A stretch of DNA of 64,000 nt from JAOUFP01 sp963801505 (GTDB taxonomy: Bacteria; Nitrospirota; Thermodesulfovibrionia; Thermodesulfovibrionales; UBA6898): assembly GCA_963801505.1 (NCBI GenBank), contig CAWDEY010000018.1, positions 1 to 64,000 of the forward strand, given 5' to 3'. The translations under genes were made by a program, and so were the position numbers. Under the pieces are notes generated by a model that saw nothing but the letters and a program-made list of their open reading frames with translations, was not told the origin of the DNA and ran no database searches. Within the stretch, counting starts at the first letter, position 1. Every line of letters begins with the position of its first letter. This document shows, piece after piece, positions 1-10,093 of this stretch.

Positions 1-809
1 ATATTCAGGACCGTTGCTGTGTCTGTTTCTTTGGACAGCCTCGCATAGATAGTCGTGAGTATGCCCCTGTCGACAGGCAGCAGATGAGGGGTGAAATTTA
101 CCCTGATCTTTTTGCCTGAAGCAAAAGAGAGTTCCTGTTCTATCTCAGGGGTATGTCTGTGCGTACCAATACCATAGGCCTTAAATCCTTCATTGACCTC
201 GCAAAATGAAACTGTCAGATCAGCCTTTCTGCCTGCGCCTGTAGTCCCTGACTTGGAATCAATTATCAAATATGAGGGGTCGATGAGCTTGCCTTTTATT
301 GCAGGCAGAAGCCCGAGTATCGCGCTGGTCGGATAACAACCAGGATTTGCGATCAGCTTGGCCTTTTTGATCCTGGACCTGTATATTTCCGGAAGTCCGA
401 AAACCGCTTTTTTCAGGGTCGTAAGGTACTTGTGGGGCAGGCCGTACCACTCCTGATACACCTCGGGATCAGAAAGGCGATAATCCGCCGACAGATCGAT
501 TACCCGCTTTTTATTTTTAAAGAAGAAGTCGACTGCTTCCTGAGAGGCCCCGTGCGGAAGCGCCAGGAAGAAAAGGTCGGCCTTTTTCAGGAGCTCTGTT
601 TTGTTGAGCGGCTCATAGGTCAGGTCCCTGTATTTCTGAAGGTGAGGGAAGAGTGAACTGACGCTTTTGCCCGCTGATTTTTCAGAGGTGACAGCGGTTA
701 TCTTTATATGCGGATGACCTGAAAGTATGCGCAAAAGCTCAATCCCTGTATATCCGCTGCCGCCGCATATGGCAACTCTCAGTTTTTCATTTTTATTTAT
801 CTTGCTCAT
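1..809 (-). CDS. argC: N-acetyl-gamma-glutamyl-phosphate reductase, 3' end outside window
   Basis: ArgC reduces N-acetylglutamyl phosphate to the semialdehyde in cytosolic arginine synthesis. Reading from the ATG at 809, the protein opens with a Rossmann glycine motif (CGGSGYTG). It continues with LALPHGAS near residue 80 and the catalytic motif NPGCYPT near residue 150, where the Cys is the active-site nucleophile. An AGGTGAT ribosome-binding site precedes the ATG. The frame stays open to base 1, so about 270 residues are visible and the C-terminus is cut by the window edge. It lies downstream of rplM-rpsI on the same strand, separated by a repeat and the rpsI terminator, so it may have its own promoter. 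Identification is firm. Confidence 0.93.
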   Translation of the reverse strand, partial: MSKINKNEKLRVAICGGSGYTGIELLRILSGHPHIKITAVTSEKSAGKSVSSLFPHLQKYRDLTYEPLNKTELLKKADLFFLALPHGASQEAVDFFFKNKKRVIDLSADYRLSDPEVYQEWYGLPHKYLTTLKKAVFGLPEIYRSRIKKAKLIANPGCYPTSAILGLLPAIKGKLIDPSYLIIDSKSGTTGAGRKADLTVSFCEVNEGFKAYGIGTHRHTPEIEQELSFASGKKIRVNFTPHLLPVDRGILTTIYARLSKETDTATVLN

Positions 810-837
810 AATCACCTCTTAACTTTTAAAAAGTATT

Positions 838-1090
838 CACCACAGAGGACACAGAGAGTTGCAAAAAAATATCAAACTTGCAGGAAGGAAGTTAAGAAAA
901 AGGGCTTGCCTGCGACACCTTACAGCAATCTGCCGTGGCCTGCCAAGCGCAAATTTGAATGCCCAAGGTGTGAAATTCACAAATAGCCGCAACATATCAA
1001 ATCGTGTCGTCATTGCTAGGCCTTTTTCTTTGCTTCCTTCCTGAGATTTACGCAACGTTAGGGTAATCTCTGTGAACTCTGTGGTTAAAC
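838..1090. repeat. MITE-like inverted repeat between argC and rpsI
   Basis: The left end (CACCACAGAGGACACAGAG) and the right end (CTCTGTGAACTCTGTGG) are imperfect inverted copies. The similarity continues inward: GGAAGGAAG...AGAAAAAGG at about 886-903 is matched by its reverse complement at about 1018-1042. The arms are therefore roughly 70 bp and the whole element about 250 bp. No transposase is present. Shorter relatives occur at 40913, 41904, 50887 and 52097. It fits a non-autonomous palindromic element. Confidence 0.7.
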
Positions 1091-1110
1091 TGCCGTTTTT
1101 AGGTTTAACC

Positions 1111-1141
1111 AAAAGAAAAGGCCCGTCTTAAAAACGGGCCC
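1111..1141 (-). terminator. Rho-independent terminator after rpsI
   Basis: On the minus strand, GGCCCGT and ACGGGCC form a 7-bp stem around a short loop (1120-1140). It is followed by TTTTCTTTT, about 40 bases past the rpsI stop. This is a typical intrinsic terminator for the rplM-rpsI transcript. Confidence 0.85.
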
Positions 1142-1181
1142 TGTATAAATAATATTAGAGCATTTCGCTCCAGACTGTAAA

Positions 1182-1574
1182 TTATCTCTTTGAGAACTGG
1201 AAGCGTTTTCTTGCGCCTTTGAGTCCGTATTTCTTTCTCTCTACTTCTCTGGGGTCCCTTGTGAGATAACCTTCTTTTTTGAGTTTGCTTCTCACGTCAG
1301 CGTCCATCTTGAGGAGGGCCCTTGAAATGCCGAGCCTGATCGCCCCTGCCTGTCCTGTCAGTCCGCCGCCGTCGACTTTTACCGATATGTCATGCTTGCC
1401 AGTTGCACCGATTAGCTCGATGGGCTGCCTGATTATCATGCGCAGGGTTTCTCTGGGGAAATAGGTATCCACAGGTTTGCTGTTTACGATAATCTTGCCG
1501 CTGCCTGCCCCTATATTTACTCTGGCAATTGAAGATTTTCTCCTGCCTACAGCGATATATTTAATTTCAGCCAT
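1182..1574 (-). CDS. rpsI: 30S ribosomal protein S9
   Basis: S9 binds 16S rRNA in the head of the 30S subunit, and its C-terminal tail reaches the P-site tRNA. The 130-residue product has the family's usual length. It opens with AVGRRKSSIARV, has GGGLTGQAGAIRLGISRAL in the middle, and ends in the diagnostic basic tail KRFQFSKR. It lies 10 bases after rplM, the universal L13-S9 pair. Confidence 0.98.
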   Translation of the reverse strand: MAEIKYIAVGRRKSSIARVNIGAGSGKIIVNSKPVDTYFPRETLRMIIRQPIELIGATGKHDISVKVDGGGLTGQAGAIRLGISRALLKMDADVRSKLKKEGYLTRDPREVERKKYGLKGARKRFQFSKR

Positions 1575-1584
1575 ATAAACTCCT

Positions 1585-2010
1585 TTATTGTAAAATTACA
1601 GGGGCCTGGGCCTGATGAGGATGTTCAGCCCCCCTGTATACTTTTAATTTTTTTATCATCGCCCTGCCAAGCCTGTTTTTAGGGAGCATTCCCCAAACAG
1701 CCTTTTCAATGATCGTCTCGGGTTTGTTTTCGAGAAGCTCTTTTGCTGTCTTGGCCTTAATTCCGCCGATGTATCCGGAATGGTGGTAATACACCTTATC
1801 GTTTACTTTATTGCCGGTGAGCTTGATCTTCTCGGCATTGATAACAATTATGAAATCACCTGTGTCCGAATTCGGAGTGAATACCGGTTTGTTCTTGCCT
1901 CTGAGATGTACGGCCACTTTTACAGCGAGCTTCCCCAAGACTATATCCTTGGCATCGACTAAATACCATTTGCGGTCAATATCACTTTTTTTAGCAAACT
2001 GGGTCTTCAT
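1585..2010 (-). CDS. rplM: 50S ribosomal protein L13
   Basis: L13 is an early-assembly protein of the large ribosomal subunit. The 141-residue length is standard. Typical motifs are KWYLVDAKDIVLGKLA near the N-terminus, HLRGKNKP, and GMLPKNRLGRAM near residue 107. An AAGGAAGG-type ribosome-binding site precedes the ATG. It is the first gene of the rplM-rpsI operon. Confidence 0.98.
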   Translation of the reverse strand: MKTQFAKKSDIDRKWYLVDAKDIVLGKLAVKVAVHLRGKNKPVFTPNSDTGDFIIVINAEKIKLTGNKVNDKVYYHHSGYIGGIKAKTAKELLENKPETIIEKAVWGMLPKNRLGRAMIKKLKVYRGAEHPHQAQAPVILQ

Positions 2011-2098
2011 ACGTCGGTTTTAACCTTCCTTTATAAGATTTGGAATTAGATAGAATAAATAAACTCAGGGGTAATTGTCAATATTTCGGCATTCGATT

Positions 2099-4206
2099 TT
2101 ACTGGATTTTCGAAAAATCAGCTATAAGGGAGAGTGTTTCCCATATGCCCTTTAAAAGGGCCAGTCTGTTTGTCCTGATTTCTTCCTGCTTGTCCATTAC
2201 CATTACCCTGTCAAAGAAGGTGTTGATATGGGGGGTCATTTGAAGTAAGATGCTCAGGCATTCAGAGAACTTTTCGTTCTCAAGGAGGGGCATACATTCG
2301 TCCCTCAGGGCAGCAAAAGAGTGGTGCAGCTGTTTTTCTTCTGCCTGGGTGAACAGACCGGTGTTCACCGGAGGAAGGGAAATTTTGGGCGTAATATTAT
2401 TCACCCTCTTTATTGCAAGCAGGAAGTCCTGGAAGACCTCATCTTTTCTGAGTTCCTGTATTGCCTCAAGACGTTTAGCGATAAGTTTCAGCGGCTGCAC
2501 GGATGAAAGCGGGATTACAGATTTTATGAGGTCCTGCTCATAGCCGGAGGATGAAAGGATAAATTCAGTCCTCTGCTCCATGAAGCTGATAATGTTTTGG
2601 AGTGTTTTTTCTGCAGACTGCACATTCCTGAGATTATCAAGCGCATACCCGAAAATTTCAGTTAGACTGAAGGCATAGCCTTTATCAAGGATGATCTGGA
2701 TGATTCCCATGGCCTGTCTTCTTAAGGCGAAAGGGTCTTCAGAGCCAGTGGGTACCAGCCCGATAGAGAAAAAAGAAGAGATATTGTCGATCCTGTCAGC
2801 CAGGCTAAGGATTGAACCTGTATCAGTCAACGGCAACCTGTCTCCGTAATTTTTGGGCAGGTACTGTTCCTCAAGCGCAATGGCCACTTCACTGTCTTCC
2901 TTATCGTGGGTCGCGTAATACTTACCCATTATGCCCTGAAGTTCCGGGAACTCTCTTACGACCCCTGTGATCAGGTCGGCTTTTGATAATTGCGCTGCCC
3001 GCAAAACTTTGTCTTTTAACGGAGGCGCGATTTTTTCACAAAGAAATGCTGCTATGGCCATGACACGCTCATTTTTTTCATATGTGCTTCCGAGTTTGTC
3101 ATGGAAGGTCACATCCTTCAGGCTTTCGACCCTTTCAGCAAGCGGTGTTGCCGTGTCCTCATGAAAATAAAACTTAGCGTCGTCAAATCTGGCCTTTATA
3201 ACACGCTCTGCTCCTGTTCTTACTGTTTCGGCGTTTTCAGCCTTTGTATTGCTTATGACAACAAAATGATTCAGAAGATTGCCGTTACTGTCCTGTACCC
3301 CGAAATATTTCTGATGGTCTTTCATGACGGTGATCAGAAGCTCCCTGGGAAGTTTCAGATATTCAGCCCTGAAGCTGCATAGTACCGGGACAGGGTATTC
3401 CACTATATAGGTAACTGTCTCCAGCAACTCGTCGTCTATAATGGGCAGTATGTCCGGACCGTTAAATAAAGCGGAGATATTCTTTTGTATGCTATTTTTT
3501 CTTTTTTCCTGATCAAGGATGACATAGTTGTTTTCAAGGATATTCATATATGAGGTGATCTCTTTGACCTGAAATGCAGCAGGGGAGAGGAACCTGTGAC
3601 CCTTTGTCAGATTGCTGCTCCTGATGCCGTCGAGTTCGAAATGTATGGTTTCCGCTCCAAAAAGCGCCAGTATCCAGCAAATAGGCCGCGCAAAGTGCAG
3701 ACTGCCGTTTCCCCACCGCATTGCTTTGGGGAAATGCAGGGAGAGGATAATTTTTTTTGCTATCTCAGGCAGCACTGCCTTTGTCTCAAGCCCTTTTTCC
3801 TCGAGGACCGCAGCTACATATTCCGTCGTGCCCTTCATTTTTATTTTCAGGGCAGTGACATCTAATCCAACGGAATTAGCGAACCCTACAGCTGCCCTTG
3901 AAGGATTGCCCTGTTCGTCGAAGGCCACTTTTTTTGAAGGGCCGTAGACTTCCCTGACATTGTCTCTCTGCGTCTGGGCCACTCCTGCAATTATCAGAGA
4001 GAGCCTTCTGGGTGTTGCGTAGGTAGATATGGTGTTGTAGCTGATTCTGTATTCGTCCAGGGTCTTTGCCGCAATTTCCTTAAGGCCTGAGATCGCCGGA
4101 GGTAAAAATCTTGCAGGAATCTCCTCTGTCCCTATCTCGATGCAGCAGCGATGTGCCTGACTGGAGTTCCTGCTTTTGCTGACATGGATGACTGCTGGTC
4201 GTTCAT
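2099..4206 (-). CDS. glyS: Glycyl-tRNA synthetase beta subunit, N-terminus frameshifted
   Basis: GlyS is the tRNA-recognising subunit of alpha2beta2 glycyl-tRNA synthetase. From about 4130 down to 2099 one frame reads the whole family sequence, starting at the signature EIGTEEIPARFLPP and running about 675 residues. The ATG at 4206-4204 overlaps the glyQ stop as ATGA, the usual arrangement. However, the frame from that ATG hits TAG after 24 codons, while the EIGTEE frame has no start of its own. At least one indel therefore lies between about 4140 and 4200. An extra C after CTGCTG, just before the EIGTEE block, would restore the expected LL-IEIG. Total length of about 700 residues matches the family. 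Confidence 0.9.
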
Positions 4207-5081
4207 TTTTTGTCCCTCAAAAGCGGAAAGCCGAGTTCTTCCCGTTGTCTGAAATAGGCCTCTGCCGCGAGCTTTGCAAGGTTCCTTACCCGTGCGATAT
4301 ACTTCGTCCTTTCTGTTACTGATATTGCCCCTCGTGCGTCAAGGAGATTAAACAGATGAGAACATTTCAGGCAGAATTCGTAGGAAGGTATGACAAGCCC
4401 CAGTTTGTTCATCCTTATGGATTCTTTTTCACAGTCATCGAAATGCCGCGCGAGCATTCCGGCATTGGAATGATCGAAATTATATTTAGACCCTTCAACC
4501 TCTGTCATGTGATGGACATCTCCGTAGGTCACTTCCTTGTTCCATTTCAAGCTGAAAAATGTTGTCGACGCCCTGAAGGTACATGGCTATTCTTTCAAGC
4601 CCGTAGGTTATCTCCAGAGTTACAGGCTTGAGGTCAATCCCGCCCACCTGCTGGAAATAGGTGAACTGTGTTACCTCCATGCCATCGAGCCAGACCTCCC
4701 AGCCGAGCCCCCAGGCCCCGAGAGTCGGGGATTCCCAGTCGTCTTCTACAAACCGTGATATCGTGTTTGGTAGGGTCTATTCCGAGTTGCTGAAAGACTT
4801 TCAAGATACAGCCCCTGGCTGTCCTCCGGCGAAGGCTTGATGATTACCTGATACTGGTAATAGTGCTGGAGCCTGTTAGGATTTTCTCCGTACCTGCCGT
4901 CAGTCGGTCTTCTGGATGGCTGCACATAGGCTGTTTTCCACGGTTCGGGCCCGAGTACCCGCAGGAATGTCGCTGGGTGGAATGTGCCCGCGCCTACTTC
5001 CGTATCATAAGGCTGAAGCAGTGCGCAGCCTTTTTTGGCCCAGAAATTCTGCAGCGATAAAATCAGTTCCTGAAAATACAA
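4203..5081 (-). CDS. glyQ: Glycyl-tRNA synthetase alpha subunit, three frameshifts
   Basis: GlyQ is the catalytic class II subunit that makes glycyl-adenylate. Three overlapping frames together give a complete protein of about 293 residues: YFQELILSLQNFW at the start, LQPYDTEVGAGTFHPATF, then DDWESPTLGAWGLGWEVWLDGMEVTQF, then WNKEVTYGDVHH, ending LLRDKK. Continuity needs three single-base corrections: an extra T near 4797 (SL/QQLGID), an extra A near 4755 (HDI/RFVEDDW), and an extra C near 4560 (NIFQ/LKWNKE). Every functional block is intact, so these look like sequence errors in an essential gene. It is the upstream partner of glyS. Confidence 0.92.
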
Positions 5082-5322
5082 TGATAACCTCCAGAGTGTA
5101 AGAAAAAATCATAAATAAAGCATGAGGTTTTTGTCAATCGAAGCACCACCGAAGAAGCAGACTTTATATCCGCAGCCGCACTGTGTAAGGTATTCGAGGT
5201 CGTTTTGCCAGTGTTATTTGTGACCGGACAGGATTGACAAATCAGTGTGACTTTGACGTGACCCGTGTTTGGGGCTTTATTTAAATGCATTTTTGGGGTA
5301 ATGGTATGATATACTCAACTCA

Positions 5323-6150
5323 ATGAAAAACAGGTCAGTTTTTTTATTATTAATCTGTGCTTGTCAGTATTTTTTTGGGAGGCGCCATTGGCGCATGCCG
5401 AAAGTATTACAGGCAGCGGCTGTTCTGTAAGCAATGTCGGCTACCTTCAGGAGCTTGCAAAAGAATATGAAAGGCAAACAGGGGTCAAGGTGCTGGTCCG
5501 CGGCGGGGGCACTGTAGTTGGAATAGAAGATGTCAGAACAGGCAAGGTGGATTTTGCGGCCGCTTGCAGGAACAAAGTCGGCAGATGATCCGGCGGATGT
5601 TGATTTTATACAGGTTGCCTGGGATGCCCTGGCCTTTATAGTCCACAAATCAAATCCCCTGGATAATATATCCCTTGATGAGGTGAGGGCGATATACACA
5701 GGTAAAATAACCAACTGGAAGCAGTTGAAGGGGACGGACTCTCCTATAAAAGTATTTGTCTCAAAACCAAGAAAGGGGCTCAGCGGGGTTGAAAGTTCCA
5801 TACAGGCCCTGGTTTTGAAAGACAAGCAAATTGTCGAGACCGCTAATACCATGTTTCTTCCCTCCTCAGCGATCGTTGAACAGATGGTTGAAGACACCCC
5901 AGGAGGCTTTGCTACAACGGGTTTTTCAAGCGCCCGCAAACGGGATATTAAAATGTTAAAGGTCAACGGTGTCTCACCTGACAAAAAAAATATAATAAAT
6001 AATAAATATCCGCTGAAAAGACCCCTTTTTCTTTTGGTGCCCCGCAGGGCAAAACCTGCGGTAAAGAATTTTATTGACTTTGCATTGAGCAGTAAAGGCC
6101 AGAAATTCATCGGCTCGCAGGGAGTTGTCTCACTGATTGATCTGAAATGA
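5323..6150 (+). CDS. PstS-like periplasmic phosphate-type binding protein, frameshifted
   Basis: This looks like a PBP-like substrate-binding protein of the PstS family. Motifs are ITGSGCSVSN, RGGGTVVGIEDVRTGKVDFAAACR, and ISLDEVRAIYTGKITNWKQL. The ATG at 5323 gives a hydrophobic signal-peptide start (MKNRSVFLLLICA). One lost base near 5358 is needed to join it to LSVFFWEAPLAHA. A second break near 5570 separates DFAAACR from PLAGTKSADD; restoring an 11-base direct repeat there would rejoin them. The stop overlaps the ATG of the sensor kinase. No Pst permease or ATPase genes are present, so a sensory role is likely. The ligand is not shown by the sequence. Confidence 0.8.
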
Positions 6151-8376
6151 GACTATCACTGCAGGCAAAGATATCAATCCTTATCGCAGTTATTATTGTT
6201 TTAAGCAGCGGTATATCAACCTATTATTTTACAGCCGCACATAGCCGCAGCAAGGAAAACGGGCGGGTTTTGAGGGGAATGGCCCTGATTAATTCCCTGT
6301 CCAAGTCCGCAGAGGATGGTCTTATAAATGAGGACCTCAATCTTATTAAGAAAGCCTCATATGTTATTAAGGCCCCCGATGTGCTCCTCGCGCAGGTCTA
6401 TTCTGATATTTGGGATGCTAGTTGATGCCTATCCCTTTGAAAAATTAAAGGAACTGCCTGCTCCTGAAGCTGTCGATCATTTCAGAAAGAACTCGTCGCC
6501 TTTTTATATAAAAAACAAAAGCAGCTATGATTTTTACAGCCCGGTATTCTATAGGGCGTCTGAGGAAGCAGCGCCGGTAACTATCGGTTTTGTAAGGATT
6601 GTCTTGTCGTCAGCTGATATCCAAAAGGATATCGGCAGTATAGTTTTTCATAATGTCATTTTGTCCCTGGTTATTACGCTTGTTGCCATTTTCGCCATAA
6701 ACACGCTTATAAGCCGTATCGTGATAGGACCAGTCATGGACCTTTACAAAGCTGTTTCCCGGTATAAAGAGGGCTCACTGCCTGATATTGTTTCTGTGCG
6801 TTCTTCCGATGAAATAGGCGAGCTGTCTTTGGAGTTCAACAAAATGAGCCGCTCTATTCAGGAGAGGAATGACAAACTGGTCGAATCAGAGAAAAGGATA
6901 AAGTACATTTTTGAGAGGGTCGAACATGCTATCTTTGGTCTTGACAGGGAAGGCAATATCATAGAGGCAAACAGTAAATTTACGGAGATGTTCGGGACTG
7001 TAAAGAATATCTGCAATTTATTGACGAGCGAAAAAAAAGGTCAGGAGTGCCTCTACAATTCGGTCTCCAGCAAGGTGGTCCATGCCGAGGAGCGTGTCAT
7101 GGGGAAGTACGGTCATGAACTCATCGTGCTCCTTTCCATGTACCCTGAGACCGACGGCAACGGAAACATAGAGGGCTATGACGGCTATATTATAGACATA
7201 ACTGAAAAAAAGAGACTGGAGGAAAGACTGATCAGGTCCCAGAAGATGGAGGCTGTCGGGACCCTCGTGGGCGGTATGGCGCACGAATTCAACAATATCC
7301 TGACCGCCATTTTGGGATATTCTGAAATTATGCTCTCCATGACCGCGGAAGGAGACCCTTTTTACAAGCCTGTAAACATAATCCATGAATCTGCAAAAAG
7401 GGGAGCGGATTTCGGCAGAAAAATACTGACTATAACCAGGAAAGAAAAGATCGAGACCAAGCCTGTAAACATAAATGACGTTATTAATAATTCCATCGAC
7501 CTGCTTCAAAGAAGCATCCCAAAGGACATAGAGATCATAGCAAAGCTCAGCGACGATATTCCTTCTATTAATGCCGATGCTTCACAGATCCAGCAGGTCA
7601 TTGTCAACCTCGCGATAAACGCGCGCGATGCCATGCCTGAAGGAGGGAAATTGTTTATTGAAACCTCAGTCATCAGCTCCGAAGACGATATCCCCGGAGA
7701 TATGCACTCAGTCCGGAAAGGTTTTATAAAATTATCTGTTTCAGACACCGGCATGGGCATTGACATAGCAACGCAAAGCAAGATATTCGATCCCTTTTTT
7801 ACAACAAAGGAAGTCGGCAAGGGCACTGGCCTTGGTCTTTACATGGTCCATTCCATTGTCAATAATCACGGGGGATATATAAACCTGTACAGCGAGCCCC
7901 TGAGGGGGACCCAATTCAATATCTATCTGCCGGTTTCCAGCTTAACGGCGCAGGAAGAGACCTATGATAATCAGAATCTGCAGGGCTCAGGAACTATTCT
8001 TGTTATTGACGATGAGGCTGACGTTAGGGAATTGTGCAAGGACTTGCTCACGACGCTCGGTTACAGGATATTGCTGGCTGACAGCGGAAGCGCCGGTATT
8101 AAGATCTACAGGGAGAGTAAGGATGAAATAGCTCTGGTCATTCTTGACATGATTATGCCCAAGATGGGCGGCAGGGAAGTCTTCCAGACACTGAAGATGA
8201 TTGATCCTGAAGTTAAGGTAGTGCTTTGTTCCGGTTTTGGTCAGAACGGGTTTGCCGGGATAGAAGACCTTCTCAAAAAGGGAGTGGTTGAATTTGTTCA
8301 GAAGCCATTCTCACGCCAGGCCATCGGACTTGCCATAAAAAAAGCGCTCCAAGGAGCTGTCAGGCCGCTTCAGTGA
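6147..8376 (+). CDS. Hybrid sensor histidine kinase with C-terminal receiver, one frameshift
   Basis: The architecture is a membrane sensor kinase. TM1 is at residues 8-28, followed by a periplasmic loop of about 140 residues, TM2 at about 170-190, a HAMP region, and a PAS domain at about 255-355. The HisKA motif GGMAHEFNNIL places the phospho-His near residue 377. The HATPase has NARDAMP near 490 and GTGLGLYMVH near 558. A receiver domain carries its Asp in LVILDMIMPKMGG near 667. An extra A near 6420 breaks the frame between SDIWDA and VDAYPF, inside the periplasmic loop. Its ATG overlaps the stop of the PstS-like gene, so the binding protein probably presents ligand to this kinase. The output target is unknown. 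Confidence 0.88.
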
Positions 8377-8643
8377 TGGTTCTGCGATACGAAAACTAAG
8401 ACGGGCCTGTTATTCTAATAACGGCAGTCGTTCGCGCAAAGCCGCAAAGTTCGCAAAGAGAAACAGAGACTTGGAATGGAAACGTAATCCACCATTACGG
8501 TAGGCCTGCTTTTAATCCGTCTCCTGGATTTTCCCTTGTGTTCTCGGCGAACTCTCTTGTTAACTCCTCTTTGAGAGGTTAATTCGCCAAGATGAGAGAC
8601 GGGCGGAATTCCTTCCGCCCATCCGTGGTGTTTGATCTTGAAA
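8377..8643. other. Convergent intergenic region with hairpins
   Basis: This lies between convergent genes. It contains a perfect 8-bp palindrome (GGGCGGAA...TTCCGCCC, 8601-8620) and CGCAAAG-rich repeats at 8430-8457. The hairpin lacks a good T-tract on either strand, so I do not call it a terminator. I see no gene. Confidence 0.5.
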
Positions 8644-9444
8644 TTATTTTTTTGCCAAAGGTGGCGTCGGAACATTCGAGCCGTGACATTCGGCGCAGTT
8701 CTGCTGGGCTGTAATTCCTACGTTTGATACTGCCTTCCATGTGGATTTTGGTTTATACGTACCGTCCTTCCAGTCATTGAGGTCTTTGACGAGGTGGTAT
8801 GCAACGCTTGCCGTTACACGCGCACACCTGTCTCTCCTTTCAGGACTGCCGATGGGATAACCGGACGCCTTCATCCATTTTCCGACAGATATATGACAAA
8901 GCGGCGATTCGCTTGTCGTCTGGATGATCGCTGTTTTTACCCTCGGTTCTTTGGGTGTGAAAGAAGGAAGGGCTGTTTCGGAATACCATTGCAGGGCGTC
9001 AGAGCCGATTGCTGCGCCGTTTTCGCACTCAGGCCCTGCGATTCTGGGGCCGATAATCACGTTGCTCACAATGTTGGCGCCGGCATTTGAACCGCATATT
9101 GTCCCCCAGCCAGCCATTCCTCCCTCAAGAAAAACATAGGCATCAATGGGGAATGACTTATAAGGTTCACCTACTTCTTTCCTGAGTTGGCTGAATACAC
9201 TGCTGATGACCGCCGCACCGCAGAAGACGCGGTACCATTCATTATAGGCAAGCTCCGCAGTTTTATCGGGGTCGAGTTTTACATACGGCCACGGCCATTT
9301 TTCGGTCGGACCGCCCTTGGCTTCAGCCTTTGTAAAGAGACCCAGTCCTCCCGAGGCCAGTATAGCAAGCCCGGCTGCGCCAGCCGCACCTTTGAGAAGC
9401 CCTCTTCTTGAAAGTTTTTCGTCAATCATATCTCTAACCTCCAT
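8644..9444 (-). CDS. Tat-exported split-Soret-like monohaem cytochrome c
   Basis: The N-terminus has a twin-arginine signal (SRRGLLKG then a hydrophobic stretch), so the protein is probably exported folded. The mature part resembles the C_GCAxxG_C_C family and split-Soret cytochrome c. It has a Cys in FCGAAVISSVF, then WGTICGSNAGA, further Cys residues, and a single haem-binding CAECH about 15 residues from the C-terminus. Split-Soret cytochromes are dimers with two stacked haems. The physiological partner is unknown. Two ATGs each have a GGAGGTTAG ribosome-binding site; the second (9429) starts MIDEKLSRRG and is equally plausible. It stands alone between convergent and divergent neighbours. 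Confidence 0.78.
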   Translation of the reverse strand: MEVRDMIDEKLSRRGLLKGAAGAAGLAILASGGLGLFTKAEAKGGPTEKWPWPYVKLDPDKTAELAYNEWYRVFCGAAVISSVFSQLRKEVGEPYKSFPIDAYVFLEGGMAGWGTICGSNAGANIVSNVIIGPRIAGPECENGAAIGSDALQWYSETALPSFTPKEPRVKTAIIQTTSESPLCHISVGKWMKASGYPIGSPERRDRCARVTASVAYHLVKDLNDWKDGTYKPKSTWKAVSNVGITAQQNCAECHGSNVPTPPLAKK

Positions 9445-9736
9445 TCCCTAACCTCCTGTCTGGTTTTCCGGTTTCAGTCGAAACCGTTTATGAAAAAGTA
9501 CTTTTTATAACGCATAGGACACGAGGTCCTCTGGCACTCGAAGTAATTATAAAAAGTCTATCATATTGTGATTATATGTCAAATTATAATTATAAAGTAG
9601 AAGTTCTTTTTATTTGCAGCAATAACAGGGACCATTTCTGTCCTCTGAATTTGACATGCCCTTACTTTGATGGTATGGTTTTTTATGGGGAAAAGGGTCA
9701 TATCCAAGTGGACAATAACGGGTTAAGAGGGAAGGA
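9445..9736. other. Divergent intergenic region
   Basis: The region is AT-rich and lies between the cytochrome gene (minus) and the PilZ gene (plus). It should hold both promoters, but no convincing -35/-10 pair stands out. I see no ORF or RNA gene. Confidence 0.4.
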
Positions 9737-10093
9737 ATGATAAACAGACGCAAGCATAAACGAATTCCAATAGCGGCCGTCGCCACAGTTAAATATGAAA
9801 CTAAAGCTAAAATCCTTTCACTTCAGGCCTTAACGGGCAGTATCTCTTACGGAGGCGTAGGATTGTATTTGGATTGTCCAATAGAGGACGGCAATAATGT
9901 ATCTGTTACTATTAATTTTGTATCTATTGAAGGAATAATTAAGACTGTTTCTATTGAAGGAGAGGTTGTATATAACAAAAAAATAGGTGATATATATTTT
10001 TTGGGCATACAATTTGATGAAGAAGTAAAGGACAGCAATCAGCCTTTGTTATATAAATACCTCGAGAGCGCCCTCATATGGGATAAACAATAA
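9737..10093 (+). CDS. PilZ-domain protein
   Basis: This 118-residue protein shows the two halves of the c-di-GMP-binding PilZ signature: RRKHKR at residues 3-8 (the RxxxR motif) and SISYGGVGLY near residue 34 (the D/NxSxxG-type motif). No other domain is present, so it is a stand-alone receptor. The ribosome-binding site is GAGGGAAGG. The next gene on the strand is an HD-GYP protein, the class that degrades c-di-GMP, so the pair is plausibly linked in one signalling circuit. Confidence 0.82.
   Translation: MINRRKHKRIPIAAVATVKYETKAKILSLQALTGSISYGGVGLYLDCPIEDGNNVSVTINFVSIEGIIKTVSIEGEVVYNKKIGDIYFLGIQFDEEVKDSNQPLLYKYLESALIWDKQ

Noticed and set aside
859..1112. ORFs on both strands between argC and rpsI
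   Set aside because: Both are produced by the inverted repeat; neither has a domain or a good start.
4203..5081. glyQ as a true pseudogene
   Set aside because: Three single-base fixes restore every motif of an essential gene, and glyS is retained. Sequence error is more likely.
8415..8675. 86-codon minus-strand ORF before the cytochrome
   Set aside because: It reads through intergenic hairpins and overlaps the cytochrome end. Composition is not coding-like.
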